Source of the DNA: Nocardia brasiliensis ATCC 700358
GTDB taxonomy: Bacteria > Actinomycetota > Actinomycetes > Mycobacteriales > Mycobacteriaceae
DNA length: 64,000 nucleotides
Assembly: GCF_000250675.2 (NCBI RefSeq)
Contig: NC_018681.1
Location: 3,224,001-3,288,000, forward strand
Reading direction: 5' to 3'
Positions 45,251 to 54,157 of the stretch are shown here, in pieces. How positions within the stretch are numbered: the first letter of the stretch is position 1; each line of letters opens with the position of its first letter. The position numbers and the translations under genes are program-made. The notes beneath the pieces were generated by a model. It was not told where the DNA came from. It worked only from the letters and a program-made list of their open reading frames with translations, and ran no database searches.

Positions 45251-46510
45251 ATGACGTGGGGGAGCGTGTTGCCCGCGGCGATGGCGGCCGAGGCGGTCGC
45301 GGTCGCGCGGACGGTCGCGCGCCGCCTCGCGGCGCCGGAGAGCCTGCCGCCGTTGCCGGACCGGCCGGCTCTGCTGCGCGACGGCGCATCCGGCGCCGCC
45401 GGATGCGCGGTGCTGTTGAGCCGATTCGACGGCAGCGAAGGGGAGCGCGCCGCCCACCGCTGCCTCACCGCGGCCGTACGCGAGCTGGAGCACGCCGACG
45501 TCCGGCCGCCTGGCATGTTCGACGGGCTGACCGGCTTGGCGTTCAGCGCATTGCTGTTGTCACGTAACGGGACTCGCTATCAACGCCTGCTCGCCGAGCT
45601 GGACCGCGGCATCGTGCGTGACGCGACGAGTCGCGCGGCGGTGCTGGCGCACGCCCGGCACGGTCTGCCGTTCGAGTCGTTCGACCTCGTCTCCGGTATC
45701 ACCGGCACCGGCGCATACCTGTTGCGGCGCAACGCCTACCCCGCCGCACTGCGTTCGGCGCTGACCGGTCTGGTCGCAGTGTGCCGCTGGGATACCGACC
45801 TGCCCAACTGGCACACTCCGGCTTGGAGTATCGCACCGAAAACCCCGATGGCAGAGTCCTTCCCCGGTGGCGTGCTGAACTGCGGTCTCGCCCACGGTGT
45901 GCCGGGGCCGTTGGCGCTACTGTCGCTGGCCGAGCTGTCCGGCATTTCCGTGCCCGGGCAGGGGGAAGCGATCGCGGTCGTCGGGCATTGGCTGGCCGCG
46001 CACCGCGCCGACGACGCGCACGGGCCCAACTGGCCGACCGGTATCCCGCTGCCGGGTACCGCCGCGGTCGAGACGCGATCGCGCAATGCCTGGTGTTACG
46101 GCGGACCGGGCGTCGCACGCGCACTCTGGCTGGCGGGCAACGCGATCGATGACACCGAGCTGCGGTCGCTCGCGGTCGAGGCCATGCTCGCGGCATCGAG
46201 CCGGTTCGCGGCGACAGCCGAGACGGACCCGGCACCCGGACTCTGTCACGGCGTCGCGGGTCTGCTCCAGATCATGTTGCGCTTCGCACACGACACGGGC
46301 GATCCGCGATTCGCCCGTGCCGCAGTGGAACTGACCGACCGGTTGCTCGCGCGGTACGACCCGGCGCACCGGTTCGGCTTCCGCTGTGCCGGCGAGCTGC
46401 CCGCGGATCGGCCCGGCCTGCTCGACGGCGCCGCGGGGATCGCGCTCGCCCTGCTCGCGGCGAGTACCGGCGAAATGCCGGACTGGGATCGAATGCTGTT
46501 GCTGGCGTGA
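45251..46510 (+). CDS. lanC2: LanC-like lanthionine cyclase 2
   Basis: The 419-aa tandem paralogue of LanC1 has the same three motifs: NCGLAHGVPGP (His215), AWCYGGPG (Cys282) and GLCHGVAGLLQ (Cys332, His333), so it also looks catalytically complete. Shared blocks such as ISVPGQ, GPNWPTG and RFA-DTGDP show the duplication. ATG 45251 follows LanC1 by 14 bp with no clear ribosome site; an alternative TTG start at 45233 overlaps the LanC1 stop, and translational coupling is likely. Two active-looking LanC genes serving three precursors suggests substrate division. Confidence 0.93.
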   Translation: MTWGSVLPAAMAAEAVAVARTVARRLAAPESLPPLPDRPALLRDGASGAAGCAVLLSRFDGSEGERAAHRCLTAAVRELEHADVRPPGMFDGLTGLAFSALLLSRNGTRYQRLLAELDRGIVRDATSRAAVLAHARHGLPFESFDLVSGITGTGAYLLRRNAYPAALRSALTGLVAVCRWDTDLPNWHTPAWSIAPKTPMAESFPGGVLNCGLAHGVPGPLALLSLAELSGISVPGQGEAIAVVGHWLAAHRADDAHGPNWPTGIPLPGTAAVETRSRNAWCYGGPGVARALWLAGNAIDDTELRSLAVEAMLAASSRFAATAETDPAPGLCHGVAGLLQIMLRFAHDTGDPRFARAAVELTDRLLARYDPAHRFGFRCAGELPADRPGLLDGAAGIALALLAASTGEMPDWDRMLLLA

Positions 46511-46519
46511 GGAGATGAG

Positions 46520-49500
46520 ATGGCGACGACCGGCTCGAACCTGTACCGGCCATTGGACTGGCTGGTGGTCCGTACCCCGCTGCTGCCCCTCGGGGAGTAC
46601 CTGGCGCTCGGTGCCGATCCGGCCGCCGACTGGCCTGCCCGCACCGCCCCCGGCACGCTGGTGCCCGCCGATCCCCGGGTCCAGCGGTCGCTCGCGGTGG
46701 GCGGCGGGGAGCTGCTGCGGGCCTTGGAACGTCCGTGCGCCGACGTTCGCGCGCGGCAGCGCCTGGCCGGGAAGCTCCAGCGGTATCTGATCCGGATGTC
46801 CAGTCGGCCCACCCCCTTCGGCATGTTCGCCGGAGTCGGTCTCGCGGGCTGGGGTCCGGCTACCGACCTCGAGCTCGCCGACGCACCCGCCGTGCTGCGG
46901 ACCAGGCCGGACATGGGCTGGCTGCTCGACTTCGTGCAGACGCTGGAGCAACGCGACGAGATCCGGGCGCAGCTGCGCCTGTGCAGCAATCCCGCTGCGT
47001 TCGTGCAGGCGGATCGGGTGTTTCTCAGCGAGCGCACCCCGATCGGAGAGGCCGCCGAATCGGGGCGTGCGATGTCGTTGCGCGCCACCACGCCGGTACG
47101 CCGGGCGCTGGAACGCGCGCGGACCCCGACGCGCTACCGCGATCTCGTGGACGAACTGGCCGCGGAACTCGGCGCGAGCGCCGACCGGGTGCGCGGTCTG
47201 CTGGACCAGCTGTGCGAACAGACCCTCTTGCTCACCGACCTGCGGCCGCCGGTCACCGCCGCCGATCCGGCGGGCTATGTTGCCCGCCGCCTCGCGGAGA
47301 TTCCCGCCGCGGGTCCGGCCGCGGCCGCCCTCGGCGAGCTGCTCGAACAACTCGGCGACTGGGATCGGCTCGACCACGATCAGGCCGCCGCCGGGTACCC
47401 GAAACTACTGGATCGGGCGCACTCGGTGCATGCGGTGGCGACGCCGAAAGGACCGTTCCAAACCGACATGAGCAGACCGTTCACCGGGCGACAGGTGCAC
47501 GCGGCGGTCGCGACCGAAGCTGTCCGTGCGGCCGAACTGACCATCCGGCTGAGTTCCTGGCCGGCCGGAACAGCCGAATTGGACAGTTACCGAGCGGCTT
47601 TCACCGAACGGTACGGTCCGGACCGGGAGGTGGGGCTGCTCGAACTGCTGGACCCGGAGATCGGACTCGGCGCACCGCGCAAGGCCGACAAGGGCGGGGC
47701 CGACGACGAGCGACGGCAGGTGCGCCACCGCACGCTGACCGATCTGGCGCTCGACGCGATCAGAGAGCGCAAGTCCGTCGTCGAACTCGACGCCGCGACC
47801 ATCGCGAAACTCGAACTGCAGTCGGCCGAGCTGACGAAAGCGCCCGCCTCGCTCGACATTTCGCTGTTCGTGGTCGCGGATTCGGCGGCGGCGGTGGACG
47901 CGGGCGAGTTCCAGGTGGTGGTCGGACCCAACCTCGGGGCCTCGACAGCGGGCCGGGTGCTGGGCCGCTTCGCCGATCTGATCGGACCGTCGGCCGAACA
48001 GGCGTTGCACGAGGCGGCGGCAGCGGAGGCGCAGTGCCGGCCCGGGCGGCTGTGGGCCGAGGTCAGCTATCTGCCGCGACCCGGCCGGCTGGCGAATGTC
48101 ACGATCCGCCCGCTGGCCCGCGCGTGGGAGTTGCCCTTCGACACCACGCCCGGCGCGCCGGCGGAGCGGGTGATTCCGTTGTCCGAGTTGGTGGTCGGAC
48201 TGCGGAACGGCCGCTTCGTGGTGCGTTGGCCACGCACCGGGCAGGAGGTCGTCACCTGTGCCGGGCACATGCTCAACGCCCAGGTGGCGCCCGCGGTGGT
48301 GCGGTTCCTCGACGAGATCAACCGGGACGGCAGGCCGGTGCCGATGACCTTCGATTGGGGCCCGGCGACCGGTTTCCCGTTCCTGCCGCGGGTGCAGGCC
48401 GGCCGGGTCGTGCTGGCGCCGGCGCGGTGGCGCGTGCCCGCCGACGACCTGGCGCCGAAGGCGGCGGCCTCGTTCGCGGCTGCCTTCGCCGCGTGGCGGC
48501 AGCGCTGGCAGCCGCCGCGTCATCTGTATCTCGCGATGGCCGACCATCGCCTGCTGCTCGACCTGGACGCCCCGGATCAGGTCGAGCAGATCCGAGACGA
48601 GGCGCGGCGCACGCCCGGCGGCAAGCTGTATCTGGAGGAGGCATTACCCGGGCCCGGGCACGCGTGGCTGCCCGGCCCCGACGGCCACTACCTCAGTGAG
48701 CTGGTGGTGCCGCTGGTACGTACCGCCGTCGAGCCCGAACCCGTTCGCGGGCAGGCGCGTTCGGTGCCGCCGACCACCTCGGTGGCGCGGTTGCGGCCGC
48801 CGGGCAGCGATTGGCTGTTCGCCAAGCTCTATCACGTACCGACGTTCGAGGAGGATCTGCTCGCGCATCAGATCCGGGACTTCTGCGCGCAGGCCGTCGC
48901 GGACGGTTCGGCCGACAACTGGTTCTTCCTGCGCTATACCGATCCCGACCCGCACCTGCGGATTCGCTGGCACGGCGACCCGGACCGGCTGACCGATCGC
49001 CTGGCACCCGCGCTGTTGCGCTGGGGGTCGCGATTGGTCACCGACGGGTACTGCCGCAGAGTATCGGTGGACACCTACGACCAGGAGGTGGAACGCTACG
49101 GCGGTCCGGCGGGGACCGCGGTGGCCGAGGACCTGTTCGCCGCCGACAGCGCGGCGGTGCTGGAGCTGCTCGCGCTGGTCGATCGGCGCATCGTCACGCT
49201 GGACCGCAGGCTGCTGGCGATGGTCACGGTGGACGACCTGGTCACCGCGTTCGGCCTGACCCAGGCCGAGCAGATCGACCTGTACCGGAACGGCGTGCTC
49301 GAGCGGCGCGCCACCGCGGACGAATACCGCAGGGAGAATGCGACATTCAGGTCACTGCTCGGCGATCGGCGTTGGCTGGCGAGTCAGCCCGGGGGTTCCG
49401 CTGTCGCGGAGATCTTGAATCGTCGCCGAATTCTCTTGCAGGCGGCGGCATCCCGGCTCGACCTGCTCGCGAACCGGGGCGAACTCACCAGGTCGCGGCC

Positions 49501-49636
49501 GGAACTGGTGCGCAGCTTCGTGCACATGCACTGCAACAGGCTGCTCGGCTGCGGGCATCCGCCGGAGCAGCGGGTGCTCGGATTGCTGTGGCGCACCAGG
49601 GAAAGCCTGCGGCACGCACCGGTCGCGCTCAGCTGA
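46520..49636 (+). CDS. lanB: LanB lantibiotic dehydratase, full-length (glutamylation plus elimination domains)
   Basis: The 1038-aa class I dehydratase uses glutamyl-tRNA to activate Ser/Thr in the core, then eliminates glutamate to give Dha/Dhb. The N-terminal glutamylation domain spans roughly 20-680 (LQRYLIRMSSRPTPFGMFAG near 90 is the conserved segment). The C-terminal SpaB_C/elimination domain spans about 750-1020, with WLFAKLYH, WFFLRYTDPDPHLRIRWHG and EVERYGG. Both activities are fused, unlike split thiopeptide dehydratases. GGAG precedes ATG 46520, 9 bp after LanC2. The 3' end overlaps the convergent regulator gene by 8 nt. Confidence 0.95.
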   Translation: MATTGSNLYRPLDWLVVRTPLLPLGEYLALGADPAADWPARTAPGTLVPADPRVQRSLAVGGGELLRALERPCADVRARQRLAGKLQRYLIRMSSRPTPFGMFAGVGLAGWGPATDLELADAPAVLRTRPDMGWLLDFVQTLEQRDEIRAQLRLCSNPAAFVQADRVFLSERTPIGEAAESGRAMSLRATTPVRRALERARTPTRYRDLVDELAAELGASADRVRGLLDQLCEQTLLLTDLRPPVTAADPAGYVARRLAEIPAAGPAAAALGELLEQLGDWDRLDHDQAAAGYPKLLDRAHSVHAVATPKGPFQTDMSRPFTGRQVHAAVATEAVRAAELTIRLSSWPAGTAELDSYRAAFTERYGPDREVGLLELLDPEIGLGAPRKADKGGADDERRQVRHRTLTDLALDAIRERKSVVELDAATIAKLELQSAELTKAPASLDISLFVVADSAAAVDAGEFQVVVGPNLGASTAGRVLGRFADLIGPSAEQALHEAAAAEAQCRPGRLWAEVSYLPRPGRLANVTIRPLARAWELPFDTTPGAPAERVIPLSELVVGLRNGRFVVRWPRTGQEVVTCAGHMLNAQVAPAVVRFLDEINRDGRPVPMTFDWGPATGFPFLPRVQAGRVVLAPARWRVPADDLAPKAAASFAAAFAAWRQRWQPPRHLYLAMADHRLLLDLDAPDQVEQIRDEARRTPGGKLYLEEALPGPGHAWLPGPDGHYLSELVVPLVRTAVEPEPVRGQARSVPPTTSVARLRPPGSDWLFAKLYHVPTFEEDLLAHQIRDFCAQAVADGSADNWFFLRYTDPDPHLRIRWHGDPDRLTDRLAPALLRWGSRLVTDGYCRRVSVDTYDQEVERYGGPAGTAVAEDLFAADSAAVLELLALVDRRIVTLDRRLLAMVTVDDLVTAFGLTQAEQIDLYRNGVLERRATADEYRRENATFRSLLGDRRWLASQPGGSAVAEILNRRRILLQAAASRLDLLANRGELTRSRPELVRSFVHMHCNRLLGCGHPPEQRVLGLLWRTRESLRHAPVALS

Positions 49637-50372
49637 GCGCGACCCCGAAGCCGGCCTCCCGCGCGCGCAGGATCGCGTTCGCGCGATCGCATACTCCGAG
49701 CTTGAGGAAGATCGCCGAAAGGTAGTTGCTCACCGTCTTGGAGGCCAGATGCAGCCGTCCCGCGATCGCCGCGTTGGACAGGCCCGCCGCGACCAGTTCG
49801 AGCACCTCGCGTTCGCGGACGGTGAGGTCGGCGAACGCGACGACCTCCACCGTGGCCGGCTGGGCGGTGATCCGCGCCAGCGCCTCGGCACTGCCCGGGC
49901 TGAACACCGCCCATCCGGCGGCCGCGCCGGCCACCGCCCGGACGATGCCTTCCGCGGTGCTGGACTTGTCGACATAGCCGCGTGCGCCCGCGTTGATCGC
50001 GGCGCGCACGGCGCCGTCGTCCTCGTCCATCCCGAACACCAGCACCGCCAGTCCCGGACAGGAGCGCAGGATATCGGTGATCACCCGGTGGGTCCGCTCC
50101 TGCGACAACAGCAGGCCGAGCACCACGACGTCCGGTCGCTCCCGCAGCGCCTGCCGGGTCAGTTCGCTGACCGTCGCCGCCTCCCCGACAATGGTGAATT
50201 CGGCAACCGCGGCCAGCATCGAGCGCAGACCAGCACGCACCACGGCGTGCTGGTCGGCCAGCACCACGGTGATCTGCGGAACCGGTGCTTCGGTCACCGA
50301 GTCGTCCTGCGCCACATGCCATCCGGCGCTCTGCGCCGACCGGAGCCGCCGGTGACCATTGCTCGTGTTCAC
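49629..50372 (-). CDS. NarL/LuxR-type regulator with degenerate receiver domain
   Basis: The 247-aa product has a receiver-like N-terminal domain (33-155) joined to a C-terminal LuxR helix-turn-helix (LTVREREVLELVAAGLSNAAIA at 183-204, recognition SKTVSNYLSAIFLKLGV). The phospho-acceptor Asp is replaced by Gly86 (VVVLGLLL), the acidic pair reads DQ (40-41) rather than DD, and the conserved Thr/Ser is replaced by Phe-Gly. Lys136 remains. It is therefore probably phosphorylation-independent, as in atypical response regulators. It is convergent with and overlaps lanB, so it likely regulates the lanthipeptide cluster. No histidine kinase is nearby. Confidence 0.9.
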   Translation of the reverse strand: MNTSNGHRRLRSAQSAGWHVAQDDSVTEAPVPQITVVLADQHAVVRAGLRSMLAAVAEFTIVGEAATVSELTRQALRERPDVVVLGLLLSQERTHRVITDILRSCPGLAVLVFGMDEDDGAVRAAINAGARGYVDKSSTAEGIVRAVAGAAAGWAVFSPGSAEALARITAQPATVEVVAFADLTVREREVLELVAAGLSNAAIAGRLHLASKTVSNYLSAIFLKLGVCDRANAILRAREAGFGVALS

Positions 50373-50403
50373 GTCACCCCCGGACGGGTTCGAACGTCGG
50401 ATG

Positions 50404-50419
50404 TCTCAACTGACTGAGA
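50404..50419. promoter_or_regulatory. Inverted repeat upstream of the LuxR-type regulator
   Basis: TCTCA and TGAGA are inverted arms with a 6-nt spacer, 32 bp upstream of the regulator start codon. Short, but placed for autoregulation. Confidence 0.3.
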
Positions 50420-50499
50420 ATGGCCGACGCCACCGCGCAGGGGAAGATCTCGGACCGCTGGTCGAACCTCGTCGCGTCGATCCGACGGCGGTGCGGCGC

Positions 50500-53400
50500 T
50501 CAGGTCAGAACTTTGACGCCCCGGACCGCCCGTAGTTCACCGAGCAGCGCCGGGCTGACGGTGACCGGGTAGTCCTCGATCGCCAGCATGGTCCGCCGCT
50601 GCCGGTAGCACAGCGCGAGGTGCACCGGCGTGCCACCGGGATGGGCCAGCAGCACCGACTTCAATTCCCGCATGCTGTCGCGATCGGTGTTGCGGGCGTT
50701 GATCTCCAGCGTCAGGGGTGCCTGCCGCCGGTGCTCGTCCAAGTGGGTCAGGTCCAGCGCGGCCAGGTGTGCGCCGAACAGCGCCAGTTTGTCCTCGCGC
50801 CAGTTCACCCTTCCTTCGACGACCACCACCGCGTCCACCATCAGATCCGCCGCGAACAGGCTGTAGCTCTTCGGGAAGAACAGCACCTCGACGGTGGCGT
50901 CGAGGTCTTCTATCACCGCGATCGCCCAGCTCTCGCCCTTCTTGTTGACGCGTCGCTCCAGTGCCGAGATCATGCCAGCGATGGTGACGGTTCCGTCCCG
51001 CGGCGGGTTGGCGAGCAGCGCCGCGATCGGCTTCGGGGCGTGCTTGCGCAACAGGTGATCGGCACCGTCGAGCGGGTGGCCCGAGACATACAGGCCCAGC
51101 ATTTCGCGTTCCAGCCCGAGCAATTCGTCGCGCGGCCATTCCGGCGCGTCGAAGCTCAGATGTGCTAGGGGAGAGGATGATTCGGCTGCTGCGTCGCCGT
51201 CGCCGAACAGATCGAACTGGCCCATCGCCTGTTGGCGCTTCAGTCCGGTGACGGCATCCACCGCGTCCTCGTGAATATCGGCGAGCGCCCTGCGCGGGTG
51301 ACCGAACGAATCGAACGCACCCGCCTTGATCAGCGATTCCAGCACGCGTTTGTTGCAGCAGACCAGTTCGGACTTCTCGACGAAATCCGCGAACGACGCG
51401 TATTTCCCTTTCCGCGTGCGGGTTTCGATGATCGACTCGACCACATTGGCGCCCACGTTGCGCACGCCGCCGAGCCCGAACCGGATGTCGGTGCCGACCG
51501 CGGCGAACCGCAGCGAGGACTCGTTGACGTCCGGCGCCAGCACCTTGATGCCGAGCTGGCGGCACTCGGACAGATAGATTGCCGACTTGTCTTTGTTGTC
51601 GGCGACCGAAGTCAGCAGTGCCGCCATGTATTCGGCGGGATAGTTGGCTTTGAGATAGGCCGTCCAGTAGCCGACCAGTGCGTAGCCTGCCGCGTGCGAT
51701 TTGTTGAACGCGTATCCGGCGAACGGGAGCACGGTATCCCACAGGGCCTGCACCGCCTCGTCGGAGAAGCCGTTGTCCCGCATGCCCGCTCGGAAGCCCT
51801 CGAACTCCTTCTCCAGCACGTCGAGTTTCTTCTTGCCCATCGCCCGGCGCAGCACGTCCGCGCGGCCCATCGAGAACCCGGCGACCCGCTGCGCGATCTG
51901 CATGATCTGCTCCTGATACACGACCAGGCCATAGGTTTCGGCGAGGATGTCGCGCAGCGGCTCGGCGAGTTCGGCATGAATCGGCACGATCTGTTGCCGG
52001 TCGTTCTTGCGGTCGGCGTAGTTGTTGTGCGTGTTCATCGCCATCGGTCCCGGCCGATACAGCGCGTTGACCGCGACGATGTCCTCGAATCCGGTGGGGA
52101 TCAGCCGCCGGAGCAGATCGCGCATCGCGGCGCCGTCGAGCTGGAACACCCCCAGGCTCTCGCCACGGCCCAGCAGCGCATAGGTTTTCGCGTCGTCGGT
52201 GCCGAGCGTGTCGAGATCGACCGTCTCGCCGCGATTGGCCCGGATGTTGTCGATCGCGTCGCCGATCACGGTGAGATTGCGCAGGCCCAGGAAGTCCATC
52301 TTGAGCAGCCCGACGGCCTCGCAGGACGGATAGTCCCAGCCGGTGATCATCGCGCCGTCTTCGCGCCGCCACAGCGGCACCACGTGCAGCAGCGGCTCCG
52401 CGGACATGATCACCGCGCAGGCGTGCACGCCGGCATTGCGGATCAGCCCTTCGAGGCCGCGCGCGGTATCCATGATGGTGGCGACGTCGCGATCGGTGTC
52501 GAGCAGCGCGCGCACCTCCGCCGCTTCCGGGTAGCGCTCGTGCGCGGGATCGGTGATACCGGACAGCGGAATATCTTTGGCCGCGACCGGCGGCGGCAGG
52601 GCCTTGGAAATGCGGTCCGCGATCGCGAAACCGGCCTGGCCGTAGTGCACGCGGGCCGAATCCTTGATGGCCGCTTTGGTTTTGATCTTGCCGAAGGTGA
52701 TCACCTGGGCGACGCGGTCGGCCCCGTACTTCTCGGTCGCGTAGCGCACCATCTCGCCGCGCCGGCGATCGTCGAAGTCCATGTCGATATCGGGCATGGA
52801 CATGCGTTCGGGATTCAGGAAGCGTTCGAACAGCAGCCCGTGCACGATCGGATCGAGGTTGGTGATGCCCATCGCGTACGCCACCAGCGATCCGGCCGCC
52901 GAGCCACGTCCCGGCCCGACCCGAATGCCTTCGGCGCGTGCGTGTTCCATCAGATCTGCGGTGATCAGGAAATACGCGGGAAAGCCCTTCTCGACGATGA
53001 TGCCGATCTCGAACTCCGCCCGGTGCCGGTACTCGTCGGTGACCCCGCCAGGGAGCGGCCGGGCGAGACCGCGCATGACCTCCGCGTGGAACCACGAGTT
53101 CACGTCATGGCCTGGCGGCGGTGCGTAGACCGGCATCCGGTCCCGGTGTTGCCACACGTCGGCATAGGATTCGACCCGCTCGGCGATCGCGACGGTGTTG
53201 TCCGCCGCGCCCGGCACCTGCGCGTCCCAGTAGGCGCGCATCTCTTCGGCCGAACGCAGGTGGTAGCCGTCGCCGTCGAATTTGAACCGGGTCGGGTCGT
53301 TCAGGGTCTTCCCGGCTTGTACGCAGAGCAGCGCGGCGTGCGCCTCGGCTTGATCCTTGCGCACGTAGTGCGAATCGTTGGTGGCCAGCGGCGGCAGGTC

Positions 53401-54051
53401 GAGTTTGCGGCTGATCTCCAGCAGCCCGTCGCGCACCGATCGCTCGATGGGCAGGCCGTGATCCATCAACTCCACGAAAAAGCTTTCTCTGCCGAAGATG
53501 TCGCGATAGTCGGCGGCGGCCTGCATCGCCTCCGCGTGCTGTCCCAGGCGCAGGCGGGTCTGCACCTCGCCCGAGGGGCACCCGGTGGTGGCGATGATCC
53601 CGGCGGCGTGCCGGGCGATCAGCTCCCGGTCCATCCGCGGTTTGCGGTAGTAGCCCTCCATACTCGCCAGCGAGGACAACGCGAACAGATTGCGCAGGCC
53701 CTGCGCGGTGCGCGCGAGCATCGTCATGTGGGTGTACGCGCCGCCGCCCGAGACATCGCCGCCGATGCCCTCACCGTTGGCGCCGCGCTGACCCGACTGG
53801 CCCCAGAACACGGGCTTCTTGTGCAGCCTGCTGCCGGGCGCGACATACGCCTCGATGCCGATGACCGGTTTGATGCCGACTTTCGTGGCGTGCTGGTAGA
53901 ACTCGTCCGCGCCGAACATGTTGCCGTGGTCGGTCATGCCCACCGCGGTCATGCCCAGGCGGGCCGCTTCGTCAAACAGCGGCTTGATCTTCGCCGCGCC
54001 GTCGAGCATCGAGTACTCGGTGTGCACGTGCAGGTGAACGAACGAAGACAA
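50500..54051 (-). CDS. dnaE: DNA polymerase III alpha subunit
   Basis: The 1183-aa C-family replicative polymerase has an N-terminal PHP domain (HLHVHTEYSMLDGAAKI at 7-23), a polymerase active site PDIDMDFDDRRRG with catalytic aspartates, the fingers region around RVAGFSMGRADVLRRAMGKKK, and C-terminal HhH and OB domains. It elongates chromosomal DNA with the beta clamp and is the main DnaE1 type of actinobacteria, not the ImuB-partner DnaE2. Length and N-terminus MSSFVHLHVHTEYSMLDG match the family. No pathway neighbours. Confidence 0.97.
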   Translation of the reverse strand: MSSFVHLHVHTEYSMLDGAAKIKPLFDEAARLGMTAVGMTDHGNMFGADEFYQHATKVGIKPVIGIEAYVAPGSRLHKKPVFWGQSGQRGANGEGIGGDVSGGGAYTHMTMLARTAQGLRNLFALSSLASMEGYYRKPRMDRELIARHAAGIIATTGCPSGEVQTRLRLGQHAEAMQAAADYRDIFGRESFFVELMDHGLPIERSVRDGLLEISRKLDLPPLATNDSHYVRKDQAEAHAALLCVQAGKTLNDPTRFKFDGDGYHLRSAEEMRAYWDAQVPGAADNTVAIAERVESYADVWQHRDRMPVYAPPPGHDVNSWFHAEVMRGLARPLPGGVTDEYRHRAEFEIGIIVEKGFPAYFLITADLMEHARAEGIRVGPGRGSAAGSLVAYAMGITNLDPIVHGLLFERFLNPERMSMPDIDMDFDDRRRGEMVRYATEKYGADRVAQVITFGKIKTKAAIKDSARVHYGQAGFAIADRISKALPPPVAAKDIPLSGITDPAHERYPEAAEVRALLDTDRDVATIMDTARGLEGLIRNAGVHACAVIMSAEPLLHVVPLWRREDGAMITGWDYPSCEAVGLLKMDFLGLRNLTVIGDAIDNIRANRGETVDLDTLGTDDAKTYALLGRGESLGVFQLDGAAMRDLLRRLIPTGFEDIVAVNALYRPGPMAMNTHNNYADRKNDRQQIVPIHAELAEPLRDILAETYGLVVYQEQIMQIAQRVAGFSMGRADVLRRAMGKKKLDVLEKEFEGFRAGMRDNGFSDEAVQALWDTVLPFAGYAFNKSHAAGYALVGYWTAYLKANYPAEYMAALLTSVADNKDKSAIYLSECRQLGIKVLAPDVNESSLRFAAVGTDIRFGLGGVRNVGANVVESIIETRTRKGKYASFADFVEKSELVCCNKRVLESLIKAGAFDSFGHPRRALADIHEDAVDAVTGLKRQQAMGQFDLFGDGDAAAESSSPLAHLSFDAPEWPRDELLGLEREMLGLYVSGHPLDGADHLLRKHAPKPIAALLANPPRDGTVTIAGMISALERRVNKKGESWAIAVIEDLDATVEVLFFPKSYSLFAADLMVDAVVVVEGRVNWREDKLALFGAHLAALDLTHLDEHRRQAPLTLEINARNTDRDSMRELKSVLLAHPGGTPVHLALCYRQRRTMLAIEDYPVTVSPALLGELRAVRGVKVLT

Positions 54052-54142
54052 CAGACGCCCTCCAAGGCTGCGACCCGGGTTCGGATCGCCCTATTCGAGC
54101 CGAGGGGGTGCGGGGCGTCAAACAATCGACAGGCGTTGGGGG

Positions 54143-54157
54143 ACAACCATCAGTTGT
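54143..54157. promoter_or_regulatory. LysR-like palindrome overlapping the lysR stop codon
   Basis: ACAACCATCAGTTGT differs at two positions from the palindrome upstream of lysR and overlaps the end of its coding region. It might be a second binding site, or part of a hairpin with GGG/CCC extensions that ends transcription. Confidence 0.4.
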
